The translations under genes were made by a program, and so were the position numbers. Positions 1 through 10,199 of a stretch of DNA of 64,000 nt are shown in pieces; positions within the stretch are counted from its first letter, which is position 1, and each line of letters opens with the position of its first letter. The notes beneath the pieces were generated by a model, which saw only the letters and a list, made by a program, of their open reading frames with translations, had not been told where the DNA came from and did no database searches. This stretch comes from Flavobacterium sp. ov086 (GTDB lineage: Bacteria > Bacteroidota > Bacteroidia > Flavobacteriales > Flavobacteriaceae), in the NCBI RefSeq assembly GCF_900187965.1, contig NZ_FZNL01000010.1, forward strand, positions 62,001 through 126,000, written 5' to 3'.

Positions 1-33
1 TACAAAATGAAATGTTAAAAAAAACCTACAAAA

Positions 34-52
34 ATTCCACCAAAGTGGGAAT
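34..52 (-). terminator. possible kbl terminator
   Basis: Arms ATTCCAC and GTGGGAAT (one bulged base) with loop CAAA touch the kbl stop codon. A T-rich run follows on the minus strand. The stem is short, so the call is tentative. Confidence 0.45.
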
Positions 53-1245
53 TATATAACTTTTAACATTTGTCCCACTGATACAAAGGCGTTTATAGCC
101 TTGTCTAAATGTTCTTTTGTATGCGCTGCAGACAACTGAACTCTGATTCTTGCCTTTTCTTTTGGAACAACCGGAAAAAAGAAACCAATAACATAAATTC
201 CTTGTTTCAAAAGTTCGTTCGCCATCGTTTGTGACAATTTTGCATCATATAACATAACCGGAACAATTGCCGAGTCACCATCAATAATATCAAATCCGGC
301 TTTTTTCATCCCTTCCTTAAAGTAGTTGGTATTCCACTCTAATCTATCTCTTAATGTAGTATCTTTTTCTAAAAGTTCAAATACCTTAATAGAAGCTCCA
401 ACAATTGCCGGCGCCAATGAATTCGAAAACAAATACGGCCTTGAGCGTTGGCGTAACAATTCGATAATTTCTTTTTTTGCAGTTGTATAACCTCCCATTG
501 CACCGCCCAAAGCCTTACCAAGAGTTCCTGTTATAATATCAACTCTTCCCATGACACCTTTTGCTTCAAGCGTACCTTTACCGGTAGCACCTATAAATCC
601 AGCAGCGTGACATTCGTCAACCATAACCATTGCATCATATTTATCTGCCAAATCACAAATTTTATCTAAAGGCGCCACAAGACCATCCATAGAGAAAACT
701 CCATCTGTAACAATTAATTTAAAACGCACTCCGGCTTCATTAGCTTTAATCAGCTGTTGTTCCAGGTCTTCCATGTTGCTGTTTTCATAACGGTAACGAG
801 CCGCTTTACACAAGCGAACACCATCTATAATAGATGCATGATTTAAACTGTCTGAAATAATAGCATCGTTCTCTCCTAATAAAGGTTCAAAAACCCCACC
901 ATTTGCATCAAAAGCCGCTGCATAAAGAATAGTATCTTCTGTACCATAAAAATTGGAAATCTTTTTCTCCAGAGTTTTATGAATATCCTGCGTCCCACAA
1001 ATAAAACGAACTGATGACATTCCGAAACCATGTGTATCCATAGCATCTTTAGCTGCCTGAATCACTTCCGGATGAGAAGAAAGCCCTAAATAATTATTAG
1101 CACAAAAGTTCAAAACCTTTTCTCCTGTAGAAATCGTAATTTCAGCATCTTGTGCAGATGTTATAATACGTTCTTTTTTAAAAATTCCATTTTCTTCAAT
1201 AGTTTGCAACTCACTTTGCAAATACTCTTTAATTTTACCGTACAT
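52..1245 (-). CDS. kbl: glycine C-acetyltransferase (2-amino-3-ketobutyrate CoA ligase)
   Basis: A fold-type I PLP enzyme of the alpha-oxoamine synthase family. It joins acetyl-CoA and glycine, or in the breakdown direction cleaves 2-amino-3-ketobutyrate from threonine. The 397 residues match the family length. Visible signatures are NYLGLSSHP near residue 51, VDECHA near 209 and the PLP lysine in [10 protein letters not shown] (K244). BioF and serine palmitoyltransferase are close relatives, but the N-terminal sequence and length fit Kbl best. No threonine dehydrogenase gene is in the window. Its likely promoter sits at the end of the upstream helicase gene. Confidence 0.93.
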   Translation of the reverse strand: MYGKIKEYLQSELQTIEENGIFKKERIITSAQDAEITISTGEKVLNFCANNYLGLSSHPEVIQAAKDAMDTHGFGMSSVRFICGTQDIHKTLEKKISNFYGTEDTILYAAAFDANGGVFEPLLGENDAIISDSLNHASIIDGVRLCKAARYRYENSNMEDLEQQLIKANEAGVRFKLIVTDGVFSMDGLVAPLDKICDLADKYDAMVMVDECHAAGFIGATGKGTLEAKGVMGRVDIITGTLGKALGGAMGGYTTAKKEIIELLRQRSRPYLFSNSLAPAIVGASIKVFELLEKDTTLRDRLEWNTNYFKEGMKKAGFDIIDGDSAIVPVMLYDAKLSQTMANELLKQGIYVIGFFFPVVPKEKARIRVQLSAAHTKEHLDKAINAFVSVGQMLKVI

Positions 1246-1326
1246 TTTTACATATTTAAAACGTTAAAAATTAACTACTTAGCAAAACTTAAGCTACGTT
1301 AATCCTTTAACATCTGATTAATTTTT

Positions 1327-4300
1327 TCACAAATTTACTACATCGATTTCTGTTCCTATATACACTAAAGCCTTTTTTAACACTTTGTAACCCAAATCTT
1401 CAATTGCGTCCTGATATTCCTGAAGCTGCTGTGTATATTTCGAATTAGCCGCTCCGGTTTTATAATCTAAAAGATAAGCCTCATTATCCTTTGTTAAAAC
1501 AATTCGGTCCGGTTTTAAAATCTTGCCTTCCTTTTGAACTATTGTCTGCTCATTTAAAATGGAATAACTCCCATCAAAACAAAGACTCAATTCAGCATGA
1601 TTTACAATTTCTTTCAACGTTTGTAAAACCTGATCAACCTGATCAACTTTAACCAAACCATTCTCAAGTGCTTTTGTAACCGCCAAATCAACATCTGATT
1701 TATCTTTGACAAAAGCCAATATTTCATGCACAACATTTCCATAAGATATCGCTTCCTGCTGATGTGTTCCCCACATTAAAGCCTCTCTCTGGGCAATTTT
1801 TATGTTCTTTGGATTCAAAACATCCGAAACAACAGGAATCGGTTTTACTAAATCTACAGTTTTACCCCGCATTGAAAGCCTGGTTTTATTTCCAAAATCA
1901 TATTCCAATCTTTCAGAATCATAAACTCCCTCACTCATTAAATATTTAATAAAGAAGGAAGCCATATTATTAGGAAACTCTCCATCCTTTCTTTCTTTTA
2001 AGGATTGAGAAATCACATACAACTGTTCTTCAGCACGAGTTAACGCAACATACAAAACATTAATATTATCCAATAACTCTTCTTGCTTTTTCAAATTAAA
2101 AACTACCGAAGCGCTTTCTCCAAAACCTTCAACGGCACTACTATTATCAATTAAAGCCTTTGGAATATCTAAATTAGCATCTTCAGTATCAAGCCATAAT
2201 TTATCTTTTGGTTTTCTATTATAATCTTCTTCTGCAAAAGGCATAATAACCACAGGAAACTCCAAACCTTTCGATTTATGAATTGTCATAATTCGAACAG
2301 CATTGTTTCCTTCGGGTGACGGAATACTAAATCGCTCACCGTTTTTATCCCAAAAATATAAAAAATCAGCTATTCCTGCCTGATTCCTAATATCTCTTTC
2401 TAAAACAATATCCAGAAAAAATTGAATATATGCATTACCTTCTGCCGGAAGCACGAACTTCGAAATGATAATTTCAACCGCTTCGTAGAGTGATTTTTTA
2501 CGAACATTTTCAAAAGAAAGTGAAACATCAAATGTCAAAAGCCATTTTTCAAAATCAGCTTCAAACCTTTTTGACATTCCCATTGCAATAAAGTCATGGA
2601 TTGGCATATTTGTTTCTTTGTGAGTTGCCAGAAAATGCAAAAAATTAGCTTTCGATTCTAAATCGGCACTATTATTTAGATACTTCAATAAATAAACAAT
2701 TAACCGAACTTCTGTCGCATTTTGAATCATCAGGGTTTCCGAAGACAAAAGCGGAATATTCTGCTCTGTCAAATAATTAGCTATCGCAATTCCCTGATCT
2801 CTTTTTCGAGTCAAAATCACGATATCTTTATACTCAAAACCTTCACGAACTACTTTTTGAATTGTATTTAAAGTTGCCAGAACATACAAATCTGACTTCT
2901 CTATAACTTCTTCTTCATCGACATCACTTTTTTCAATTATTGGAAGAAAAGAAATATTGACATAACCGCCTTTTTTTGAATTTGAATTCTGGAAACTATG
3001 ATTTTCATATAAATCTTTATAATCTTCATTTGAAAATTCTGCTGAGATCAATTTAAAGAAAGCATTATTAAAATCAATAACCTCACTATAACTTCGATAA
3101 TTTGTATCTAAATGTCTAACTATTTTTTCATGATTAAAAAAAGAAGATTCCTCCTTTCCTAATTCGATAAACTGCTCAGCCTTACCTCCTCTCCAGCGAT
3201 AAATAGATTGCTTAGGATCTCCAACTATCATCAAAGTCCCTTTGTTCCCAAAATCATCTTCCCCAGAAAGAGAATTATGTATCAAAGGAATCAGGTTTTG
3301 CCATTGCATTTCTGAGGTATCCTGAAACTCATCGATAAAAAAATGACGATATTTTTCACCTAGTCGTTCATAGATAAAAGGTGCCGGCTGATTCTGAATT
3401 TCACGATGAATGATCGCATTAAATTCAGATATGGATAAAACATTTTGTTCTGATTGAATTTTAGCCAACTCATTACTCACTGTATTAAGGAGTGAAAGCG
3501 GCGTTATATTTTTCAGAAAGGCTTTATAAAAATCTCTTTTTTCAAAATTTTTATAGATTACCTCCAGATTTTGAAGCAATTCCGGAATTATGTTTTCGAT
3601 TAAAGCCTTGTCTTTTGCCGTTTTATTAATCGCAATATCATCAAATTCATGAAAGGTTTTATTTCGAGGATTAAATTTCCCATCACGAATACTTTCTAAG
3701 TGATTTGGAAAAGTTCCCCTGGAGAAAGATTTTAAGTCGATACCATTTTTATCAATTAAAGAAAGTGCTTCTATTGCAAAATTTTCATTTTCAGATTCCA
3801 AATCTTTACACAGAATCAGCATTTTCTTTTTTATCTCAACAAACTCTTCAATCGATTTGTCTTGAAAATGCAAAATCTCATTTCGATTATTTTCATTCAA
3901 AACCAATCTCCCTGTTTCCAGAATCTCACGCGAAACATCCCAACTTTTATCATCGTCAGTTTTCTCCATTGTGAAATCGATCAGCAATTTTGTCAAAGTT
4001 TCATCTTGTCCCGCCTGAGCAATAATTGCATCAACGGCTTCTATCAATAAATTTTCTGTATCCAATGTAACTTCAAAAGTCATTGGCAAATTTAGATCGT
4101 GAGCAAAAGCACGAATTACTTTGTGTGTAAATTTATCGATTGTAGAAATATCAAAAGCAGCATAATTATGAATAAGATGCTTGATGATACTTTGAGATTT
4201 TGTTTTGATCTTAATTACAGAAAGTCCTGTATCATGAGACAAATCCTCCATTAAATCGACCGCTTTTGCAGAAGATTCTTCTTTTGCAAATTCAGACAGA

Positions 4301-4482
4301 CTCCCAACAATACGGCTTTTCATTTCATGAACCGCTTTATTAGTGAAGGTTATTGCCAGAATATTTCGATACGCATCGTTTCTTGGAGAAGAAAGAATAA
4401 TTTTTAGATATTCTTTAACCAAAGTATAGGTTTTTCCTGAGCCTGCCGATGCATCATATATAGAGAAAGACGGACTTTGCAT
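1327..4482 (-). CDS. UvrD/RecB-type helicase-nuclease (AddA-like)
   Basis: An ATP-dependent 3'-5' DNA helicase of superfamily 1 with a C-terminal nuclease domain, the type that processes double-strand ends for recombination. The sequence shows Walker A ASAGSGKT at residues 10-17, Walker B FFIDEFQDTS, GDPKQSIYRWRGG, NYRS, TIHKSKGLEFPVV and VALTRAEEQLYV. A RecB-nuclease-like ILKPDRIV...LLDYKTG lies near the C-terminus. The open frame extends to 4533, but I place the start at the ATG at 4482 because the family begins only a few residues before Walker A. An AddB-like partner is not in the window and may lie left of base 1. Confidence 0.9.
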   Translation of the reverse strand: MQSPSFSIYDASAGSGKTYTLVKEYLKIILSSPRNDAYRNILAITFTNKAVHEMKSRIVGSLSEFAKEESSAKAVDLMEDLSHDTGLSVIKIKTKSQSIIKHLIHNYAAFDISTIDKFTHKVIRAFAHDLNLPMTFEVTLDTENLLIEAVDAIIAQAGQDETLTKLLIDFTMEKTDDDKSWDVSREILETGRLVLNENNRNEILHFQDKSIEEFVEIKKKMLILCKDLESENENFAIEALSLIDKNGIDLKSFSRGTFPNHLESIRDGKFNPRNKTFHEFDDIAINKTAKDKALIENIIPELLQNLEVIYKNFEKRDFYKAFLKNITPLSLLNTVSNELAKIQSEQNVLSISEFNAIIHREIQNQPAPFIYERLGEKYRHFFIDEFQDTSEMQWQNLIPLIHNSLSGEDDFGNKGTLMIVGDPKQSIYRWRGGKAEQFIELGKEESSFFNHEKIVRHLDTNYRSYSEVIDFNNAFFKLISAEFSNEDYKDLYENHSFQNSNSKKGGYVNISFLPIIEKSDVDEEEVIEKSDLYVLATLNTIQKVVREGFEYKDIVILTRKRDQGIAIANYLTEQNIPLLSSETLMIQNATEVRLIVYLLKYLNNSADLESKANFLHFLATHKETNMPIHDFIAMGMSKRFEADFEKWLLTFDVSLSFENVRKKSLYEAVEIIISKFVLPAEGNAYIQFFLDIVLERDIRNQAGIADFLYFWDKNGERFSIPSPEGNNAVRIMTIHKSKGLEFPVVIMPFAEEDYNRKPKDKLWLDTEDANLDIPKALIDNSSAVEGFGESASVVFNLKKQEELLDNINVLYVALTRAEEQLYVISQSLKERKDGEFPNNMASFFIKYLMSEGVYDSERLEYDFGNKTRLSMRGKTVDLVKPIPVVSDVLNPKNIKIAQREALMWGTHQQEAISYGNVVHEILAFVKDKSDVDLAVTKALENGLVKVDQVDQVLQTLKEIVNHAELSLCFDGSYSILNEQTIVQKEGKILKPDRIVLTKDNEAYLLDYKTGAANSKYTQQLQEYQDAIEDLGYKVLKKALVYIGTEIDVVNL
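1330..1337 (-). promoter_or_regulatory. promoter -7 box for kbl
   Basis: On the minus strand this reads TAAATTTG, a match to the Bacteroidota -7 consensus TAnnTTTG. It overlaps the 3' end of the helicase gene and would give kbl a leader of about 80 bases. No convincing -33 TTG was found. Confidence 0.45.
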
Positions 4483-4533
4483 AAGTTTGGTTTTTCGTAC
4501 GGTAAAAATAACACAATAAATATTAAATCCCAA

Positions 4534-4656
4534 TTATGTAAAATTCCAAATCCGAGTATCTGCGTGCAGTAAATGGTAAATCCCAATAATAAAACTCCAA
4601 ATTCCAATTTCTATGTGCGGTAAATGCTAAATTCTAATATCTGCGTGCAGTAAATG
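4534..4656. repeat. degenerate direct repeats between helicase and lspA
   Basis: A 19-base unit beginning TATCTGCGTGCAG and ending AAATG occurs at 4557-4575 and again, identical, at 4638-4656. A diverged copy (CTATGTGCGGTAAATG) lies at 4611-4626. Words such as AATTCCAA and AATCCCAA are interspersed. No gene is visible. Confidence 0.6.
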
Positions 4657-4674
4657 CAAATCCTAAATAATATA

Positions 4675-4740
4675 AAATTCCAAATTCCAATATTTGAAGC
4701 GTTCATTGCTACAGATATTGGAATTTGGAATTTATTTTTT
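4675..4740 (-). terminator. long hairpin downstream of lspA
   Basis: Perfect 19-base arms at 4675-4693 and 4715-4733, built from the repeated word AAATTCC, with a 21-base loop. T-rich flanks lie on both sides, so it could end transcripts from either strand. It belongs to the same word family as the hairpins at 15168-15216 and 30637-30677. Confidence 0.6.
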
Positions 4741-4753
4741 GGAGTTTTTTAAT

Positions 4754-5353
4754 TTATGCTGTTTTTGGGAATGCTCTTTTATTGAACACTAATAAGATTC
4801 CAACTCCTGTTGAAATCGCCATATCAGCAACATTAAAAATAGCATTAAAGAATGCAAAATGTTTACCTCCAAAAACTGGCAACCATGTTGGCAGGTTCCC
4901 TTCCCAAATAGGAAAATAAAACATATCTACTACTAAACCATGAAACCATGATCCGTATGGAGTTGGCGAAAAAAGTGTCGCCAGGTTATGTGTGCTGTCA
5001 TCGAAAATTACTCCGTAAAATACTGAATCTATAATATTTCCTGCCGCGCCTGCAAAGATTAATGCAATCGCAACTATTAAATAAGTAGAATGACGCTTTT
5101 TTATAGTATCAGATAACCAATATCCAATTCCAAAAACAGCAAAGATTCTAAAAACGGTCAAAATCAATTTTCCATACTCTCCGGGAATCTTTGTTCCCCA
5201 AGCCATTCCTTCATTTTCAATAAAATGAATTCTAAACCAGTCAGCAATAACAACTTCTTCACCTAAAACAAAGTTTGTTTTTACATAGATTTTCGAAAGT
5301 TGATCAACAATTAAAACTAAGAATATCAGGAAATACGCGTTTCGTAATGTCAT
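4754..5353 (-). CDS. lspA: lipoprotein signal peptidase (signal peptidase II)
   Basis: An inner-membrane aspartic protease that cleaves the signal peptide of diacylglyceryl-modified prolipoproteins. Four hydrophobic segments are visible. The catalytic aspartates sit in GNIIDSVFYG and GLVVDMFYFP. At 199 residues it is longer than the Escherichia coli enzyme, with extra sequence between the two Asp motifs, which I recall as usual in Bacteroidota. It follows ileS and dksA, but a terminator and its own promoter box lie between dksA and lspA, so expression may be partly separate. Confidence 0.95.
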   Translation of the reverse strand: MTLRNAYFLIFLVLIVDQLSKIYVKTNFVLGEEVVIADWFRIHFIENEGMAWGTKIPGEYGKLILTVFRIFAVFGIGYWLSDTIKKRHSTYLIVAIALIFAGAAGNIIDSVFYGVIFDDSTHNLATLFSPTPYGSWFHGLVVDMFYFPIWEGNLPTWLPVFGGKHFAFFNAIFNVADMAISTGVGILLVFNKRAFPKTA

Positions 5354-5375
5354 TTTATAATTTTTTTTGATGCGG

Positions 5376-5383
5376 CAAAAGTA
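5376..5383 (-). promoter_or_regulatory. promoter -7 box for lspA
   Basis: The minus strand reads TACTTTTG, matching TAnnTTTG, about 23 bases before the lspA start and just past the dksA terminator. Confidence 0.5.
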
Positions 5384-5392
5384 ACAATTTAA

Positions 5393-5420
5393 TCAAAAAA
5401 AACGCTCCCTAAGGAGCGTT
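5393..5420 (-). terminator. rho-independent terminator after the dksA-like gene
   Basis: Stem AACGCTCC/GGAGCGTT with loop CTAA at 5401-5420. On the minus strand it is followed by eight T residues. A strong classical terminator. Confidence 0.88.
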
Positions 5421-5443
5421 AAATATTTTGTAACAATAATATA

Positions 5444-5824
5444 TTATCGTTGCAAGTTTTTAGCTTCGATACTCATTGTAGCATGAGGAACAATTTTAAG
5501 CCTTTCTTTGCCAATTAATTTACCTGTTACTTTGCAAATACCATACGTTTTGTTTTCAACACGGAATAGAGCATTTTTCAAATCGCGTATAAACTTCTCT
5601 TGTCTGATTGCCAACTGTGAGTTAGCTTCTTTAGACATTGTTTCGCTTCCTTCTTCAAATGCTTTAAAAGTTGGAGAAGTATCATCTGTTCCGTTATTCA
5701 AATCGTTCATGTAAGCACTTTTTATTAAATCCAGATCGGCTTGTGCTTTTTGTATTTTAACTTGAATTATTTCTTTGAACTCTGCTAAGTCAGCATCAGA
5801 GTATCTTGTAATTTCATCTATCAT
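5444..5824 (-). CDS. DksA/TraR-family RNA polymerase-binding protein
   Basis: A 126-residue protein with a coiled-coil N-terminal region and a C-terminal segment (YGICKVTGKLIGKERLKIVP) placed like the DksA zinc finger. DksA proteins enter the RNA polymerase secondary channel and tune transcription, often with ppGpp. Only one cysteine of the usual four is present, so this domain cannot bind zinc in the classical way. The start is 10 bases after the ileS stop, so the two are probably co-transcribed; a terminator follows. Confidence 0.85.
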   Translation of the reverse strand: MIDEITRYSDADLAEFKEIIQVKIQKAQADLDLIKSAYMNDLNNGTDDTSPTFKAFEEGSETMSKEANSQLAIRQEKFIRDLKNALFRVENKTYGICKVTGKLIGKERLKIVPHATMSIEAKNLQR

Positions 5825-5834
5825 GGTATATATT

Positions 5835-8800
5835 TTATTTTGAAATTAATATCATTGTTTTAATATCATCAAATTCAATTTCTGTGCCGTTTTCTAATGC
5901 GTCAACAAAAATTAAATCTTCTGTTAATGTCTCAGACTTAATATAGTCTTCATTTTTGAGAATCGCTTCTTCTAAGATACCGCTTCGTTTTATTTGAACT
6001 TTAATTTTATCAGTAACTTCAAATCCAGAATCTTTACGGATATTTTGAATTCTGTTTACTAATTCTCTTGCGATACCTTCGTTTTTCAATTCTTCAGAGA
6101 TTGTAATATCAAGCGCAACTGTAATTCCGTTTGAATTTGCAACCAACCAACCTTCAATATCCTGCGATGTTATTTCGACATCTTCTAATGATAAAGTTAC
6201 ATTATTTCCAGCAATAACAATATCTAACGTCCCTTGCTTGTCTAACTGGTTGATCTGATCTGCAGAAAAAGATTGTATTTCTTTGGAAATCAAGCCCATA
6301 TCTTTTCCGAAACGCGGTCCTAATGCTTTAAAATTAGGCTTAATTTGTTTCACCAAGATACCAGAATCGTCGTCTAGAAGTATGATTTCTTTAACGTTTA
6401 CTTCTGCTTTTACAAGCTCAGAAATAGCTTCAATTTCAGCTCTCTGATTTTCGTCAAGTACCGGAATCATTACCTTTTGCAATGGCTGACGCACTTTAAT
6501 CATTTCCTTTTTACGAAGCGATAAAACCAAAGATGAGATGGTTTGCGCTTTCTGCATTTTGCTTTCTAACGTTTTATTAACAAAGTTTTCGACAAATTTT
6601 GGAAACTCAGCCAAGTGAACACTGCTATATTGCTCGGTTTGTGTCGAAATCGTTAAATCGCGATACAATTTATCCATGAAAAAAGGAGCGATCGGAGCGC
6701 TTAATTTACTTATTGTCAATAAACAAGTATAAAGCGTTTGATAAGCTGCAATTTTATCATGTGCGTATTCTCCTTTCCAGAAGCGACGACGACATAAACG
6801 AACGTACCAGTTACTCAAATTCTCCTGAACAAAGTCAGAAATAGCCCTTGCTGCTTTCGTAGGCTCATAATCCTGATAACATTCATCAACAAATTTTATT
6901 AACGTATGTAATTCAGACATGATCCATTGATCAATCTCTGGTCTTTCGTTTAACGGAATTTCCGCTTCAGCGTATTTAAAACCATCAATATTGGCATATA
7001 ACGAGAAGAATGAATAAGTATTATAAAGCGTTCCGAAGAATTTACGACGAACCTCAGCTATTCCTTCAATATCAAACTTCAAGTTATCCCAAGGATTTGC
7101 GTTTGAAATCATGTACCAACGTGTGGCATCAGGACCGTATTCTTTTATTGTTTCAAAAGGATCTGTTGCATTACCTAAACGTTTCGACATTTTTTGTCCG
7201 TTTTTATCCAGAACCAAACCATTCGAAACTACATTTTTGTACGCTACTTTATCAAAAACCAAAGTTCCGATTGCGTGCAACGTATAAAACCATCCACGAG
7301 TCTGATCGACACCCTCTGCAATGAAATTTGCAGGAAAATCTTTATTCTCGTCGATTTTATCTTTATTCTCAAAAGGATAATGCCATTGGGCGTAAGGCAT
7401 TGCTCCTGAATCAAACCAAACATCAATTAAATCACTTTCGCGTTTCATTGGTTGGCCTGAAGCCGAAACTAAAGTTATTTGATCGACTACATTTTTATGT
7501 AAATCAATTAAATCATAATTAGATTCAGACATATTTCCGATTTCAAATCCTTTAAACGGATTTTCTTTTTGAAAACCTGCTTCGATAGATTTTTCGATCG
7601 CATTGTACAATTCTTCAACAGAACCAATAAGAACTTCTTCTTTTTTATCTTCTGTTCTCCAAATTGGCAACGGAATACCCCAATATCTAGAACGAGATAA
7701 GTTCCAGTCGTTGGCATTTTTCAACCAATTTCCAAAACGTCCTTCACCAGTAGACTTAGGCTTCCAATTGATAGTTTCGTTCAGATCGAACATTCTATCT
7801 TTTACATCGGTTACTTTAATAAACCAAGAGTCTAGGGGATAATATAATAACGGTTCATCAGTTCTCCAGCTATGTGGATAACTATGTACATATTTTTCAA
7901 CCTTAAAGGCTTTATTTTCTTCTTTTAATCGAATAGCAATTTCAACATCTACAGAACGCTCTGGCGCCTGACCTGCATCATAATACTCATTTTTCACATA
8001 TTTACCGGCAAGATCTCCTAAATGTGAAGTGAATTTTCCTTGTAAATCTACTAAAGGAACTGCTGTTCCGTTTTCGTCCAGAACCAACATTGGCGGTACT
8101 TCCGGCTTAGCTTCTTTTGCAACTTTAGCATCATCAGCACCAAAAGTCGGAGCAGTGTGCACAACTCCGGTTCCATCTTCGGTAGTAACAAAATCTCCGG
8201 CAATTACTCTAAATGCATTTTCAGCATTTTGATAAGGCAATACGTACGGTAATAATTGCTCGTAACGAATTTCTACTAAATCAGCACCTTTTGCTTCTGC
8301 TAAAATTTTATACGGAAGTTGTTTGTCGCCATTTTTTACTTTGTTAAAATCAGCATCATCTTCGCTTGCGAAAAATCCTTTCCCGAATTGTTTTCCAACT
8401 AAATTTTTAGCCAAAACAACATTTATTGGCTCAAAAGTATACTGATTGAAAGTTTTTACTAAAACGTAATCGATTTTAGGTCCAACTGTCAAAGCAGTAT
8501 TTGATGGCAATGTCCAAGGAGTTGTCGTCCAGGCAAGAATGTGAATATCTCCAAAACCTTGTAAAAAGCTTGGCAATGTTTCCGGCAAAGTTTTGAATTG
8601 TGCTACAATCGTAGTATCTGTAACATCACGATATGCTCCAGGCTGATTTACTTCGTGAGAAGACAATCCTGTTCCTGCTTTTGGAGAATATGGCTGAATC
8701 GTATATCCTTTGTACAACAAACCTTTATCATAGATTTGTTTCAAAAGCCACCAAACAGACTCCATATATTTTGGCTTATAAGTAACGTATGGATCTTCCA

Positions 8801-9236
8801 TATCTACCCAATATCCCATTTTTTCGGTCAAATCATTCCATACGTCCGTATAACGCATTACGGTTTTTTTACACGCTTCGTTATATTCTTCAATAGAAAT
8901 TGTTTTACCAATATCTTCTTTTGTAATTCCAAGTTCTTTCTCAGTTCCTAATTCCACAGGTAAACCGTGAGTATCCCAACCAGCTTTTCTTTTTACCTGA
9001 AAACCTTTTTGAGTTTTGTAACGACAAAAAATATCTTTAATCGCACGTGCCATCACGTGGTGAATTCCCGGTAATCCGTTTGCTGAAGGCGGACCTTCAA
9101 AAAATACGAAAGGCTCTGCACCTTCGCGAGTAGTTACACTCTTTTCAAATATATTTTCTTTCTTCCAAAAATCAAGTACTTCTGACGCTACTGTTGGCAA
9201 GTCAAGTCCTTTGTATTCAGTAAATTTTGTGCTCAT
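5835..9236 (-). CDS. ileS: isoleucine--tRNA ligase
   Basis: Class I aminoacyl-tRNA synthetase that charges tRNA-Ile and edits mischarged valine. At 1133 residues it is the long form. The HIGH-type motif lies in GPPSANGLPGIHH (residues 48-60) and the KMSKR loop near residue 684. The CP1 editing domain lies between them, and the C-terminal anticodon-binding part continues to the end. It is the first gene of the ileS-dksA-lspA cluster. Confidence 0.97.
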   Translation of the reverse strand: MSTKFTEYKGLDLPTVASEVLDFWKKENIFEKSVTTREGAEPFVFFEGPPSANGLPGIHHVMARAIKDIFCRYKTQKGFQVKRKAGWDTHGLPVELGTEKELGITKEDIGKTISIEEYNEACKKTVMRYTDVWNDLTEKMGYWVDMEDPYVTYKPKYMESVWWLLKQIYDKGLLYKGYTIQPYSPKAGTGLSSHEVNQPGAYRDVTDTTIVAQFKTLPETLPSFLQGFGDIHILAWTTTPWTLPSNTALTVGPKIDYVLVKTFNQYTFEPINVVLAKNLVGKQFGKGFFASEDDADFNKVKNGDKQLPYKILAEAKGADLVEIRYEQLLPYVLPYQNAENAFRVIAGDFVTTEDGTGVVHTAPTFGADDAKVAKEAKPEVPPMLVLDENGTAVPLVDLQGKFTSHLGDLAGKYVKNEYYDAGQAPERSVDVEIAIRLKEENKAFKVEKYVHSYPHSWRTDEPLLYYPLDSWFIKVTDVKDRMFDLNETINWKPKSTGEGRFGNWLKNANDWNLSRSRYWGIPLPIWRTEDKKEEVLIGSVEELYNAIEKSIEAGFQKENPFKGFEIGNMSESNYDLIDLHKNVVDQITLVSASGQPMKRESDLIDVWFDSGAMPYAQWHYPFENKDKIDENKDFPANFIAEGVDQTRGWFYTLHAIGTLVFDKVAYKNVVSNGLVLDKNGQKMSKRLGNATDPFETIKEYGPDATRWYMISNANPWDNLKFDIEGIAEVRRKFFGTLYNTYSFFSLYANIDGFKYAEAEIPLNERPEIDQWIMSELHTLIKFVDECYQDYEPTKAARAISDFVQENLSNWYVRLCRRRFWKGEYAHDKIAAYQTLYTCLLTISKLSAPIAPFFMDKLYRDLTISTQTEQYSSVHLAEFPKFVENFVNKTLESKMQKAQTISSLVLSLRKKEMIKVRQPLQKVMIPVLDENQRAEIEAISELVKAEVNVKEIILLDDDSGILVKQIKPNFKALGPRFGKDMGLISKEIQSFSADQINQLDKQGTLDIVIAGNNVTLSLEDVEITSQDIEGWLVANSNGITVALDITISEELKNEGIARELVNRIQNIRKDSGFEVTDKIKVQIKRSGILEEAILKNEDYIKSETLTEDLIFVDALENGTEIEFDDIKTMILISK

Positions 9237-9260
9237 TTTATCCTTTTCTTAAACGAGGTG

Positions 9261-9268
9261 CGAAAGTA
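9261..9268 (-). promoter_or_regulatory. promoter -7 box for ileS
   Basis: The minus strand reads TACTTTCG, one base off TAnnTTTG, 25-32 bases upstream of the ileS start. Confidence 0.4.
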
Positions 9269-9302
9269 AGGAATTTTGAGGAAAATAGATAAAAGATGAC
9301 GT

Positions 9303-9362
9303 AAAAAAGAGCGATGTCACGAAATTTCAAGTATATTCCGCAAAAAAATAGTGCTCTTTTTT
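9303..9362 (-). terminator. possible recO terminator
   Basis: Perfect arms AAAAAAGAGC (9303-9312) and GCTCTTTTTT (9353-9362), 5 bases past the recO stop, with a run of T on the minus strand. The 40-base loop weakens the call. Confidence 0.35.
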
Positions 9363-9367
9363 AAAAT

Positions 9368-10081
9368 CTAAGAGAAAACCTCCTTTAAAACCTCTAAAGA
9401 TTTAGGTTTTTTGAATCCATCTAAATGAAAACTGTAGTAATCAATCAGTATTTTTAACAGAATTTGCCTTTCTATGACATTAAAAACTTTTTGATCGTTC
9501 TCGAACTTCAAATCAATTAGCTTTTTAAACAAATTTGTCTCATGTTCTGTAAGCGCACTTAAACCATGAAAAGGCACAAAAATACCTTCGATCATCTCAA
9601 AATAAGGCAAATCGGCTTCTGAAATATCGGGATAAAAACCCAAATACTTAGTGGCTTCTAAAAGCAGAATTAAATGAAAATTAGAAATCTCATTATGATG
9701 GTCAAGCCAAGTTAAAGCGGTTTCTAAAAAAACAAAAAGTGATTCGTTCTTTTCTTCTTCCTGAATAGAATAATGCAACATCTCAGAAAGAAACATTACC
9801 ATCGTACTTTTTACCAAATCAGTATGAATACTCTGAAAAGGAACTGCGGTTTTAATTTCCTTGAAGTTTTCTAATGTCCCTTTGTTTTTATGCACTGCCT
9901 CTATTTCAAGAATAGACAGCGGCTGAAAATAAGCAATTTTCTGACTTGCTTTTCGGCTCGAAAAAGCGTCACGCACAAAATAGGACTTCAAGCCATTTGA
10001 AAGTGTGAAACACTTAACGATCAAACTTTTCTCCTGAAATTTTAATGCCGAAATTACTATTGCTTTGGTTTTGACAAGCAC
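9368..10081 (-). CDS. recO: DNA repair protein RecO
   Basis: RecO helps load RecA onto SSB-coated single-stranded DNA in the RecFOR pathway. The 237 residues match the family. The N-terminal OB-fold is recognisable from MLVKTKAIVISALKFQEKS and LKSYFVRDAF, and a helical C-terminal part follows. The four zinc-finger cysteines of some RecO proteins are absent. It lies downstream of porZ on the same strand, but about 118 bases of repeat-rich DNA separate them. Confidence 0.93.
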   Translation of the reverse strand: MLVKTKAIVISALKFQEKSLIVKCFTLSNGLKSYFVRDAFSSRKASQKIAYFQPLSILEIEAVHKNKGTLENFKEIKTAVPFQSIHTDLVKSTMVMFLSEMLHYSIQEEEKNESLFVFLETALTWLDHHNEISNFHLILLLEATKYLGFYPDISEADLPYFEMIEGIFVPFHGLSALTEHETNLFKKLIDLKFENDQKVFNVIERQILLKILIDYYSFHLDGFKKPKSLEVLKEVFS

Positions 10082-10084
10082 TAT

Positions 10085-10130
10085 TAGATTATTAGATTGT
10101 TAGACTTCTTAGATTATTAGACTTTTGATT
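10085..10130. repeat. ATTAGATT/TTAGACTT word repeats upstream of recO
   Basis: Overlapping copies of TTAGATT and TTAGACTT sit between recO and porZ. The same words form the large hairpin at 18520-18613, so both appear to belong to one dispersed family. Confidence 0.5.
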
Positions 10131-10199
10131 GTAAACTTTTGACCATATAAATTCATTAGATTATTCACATCAAACAATTATCTAATTACAGTAACTAGA

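Noticed and set aside
8598..8951. 117-codon plus-strand frame inside ileS
   Set aside because: Antisense to a certain gene, with no motif or start signal.
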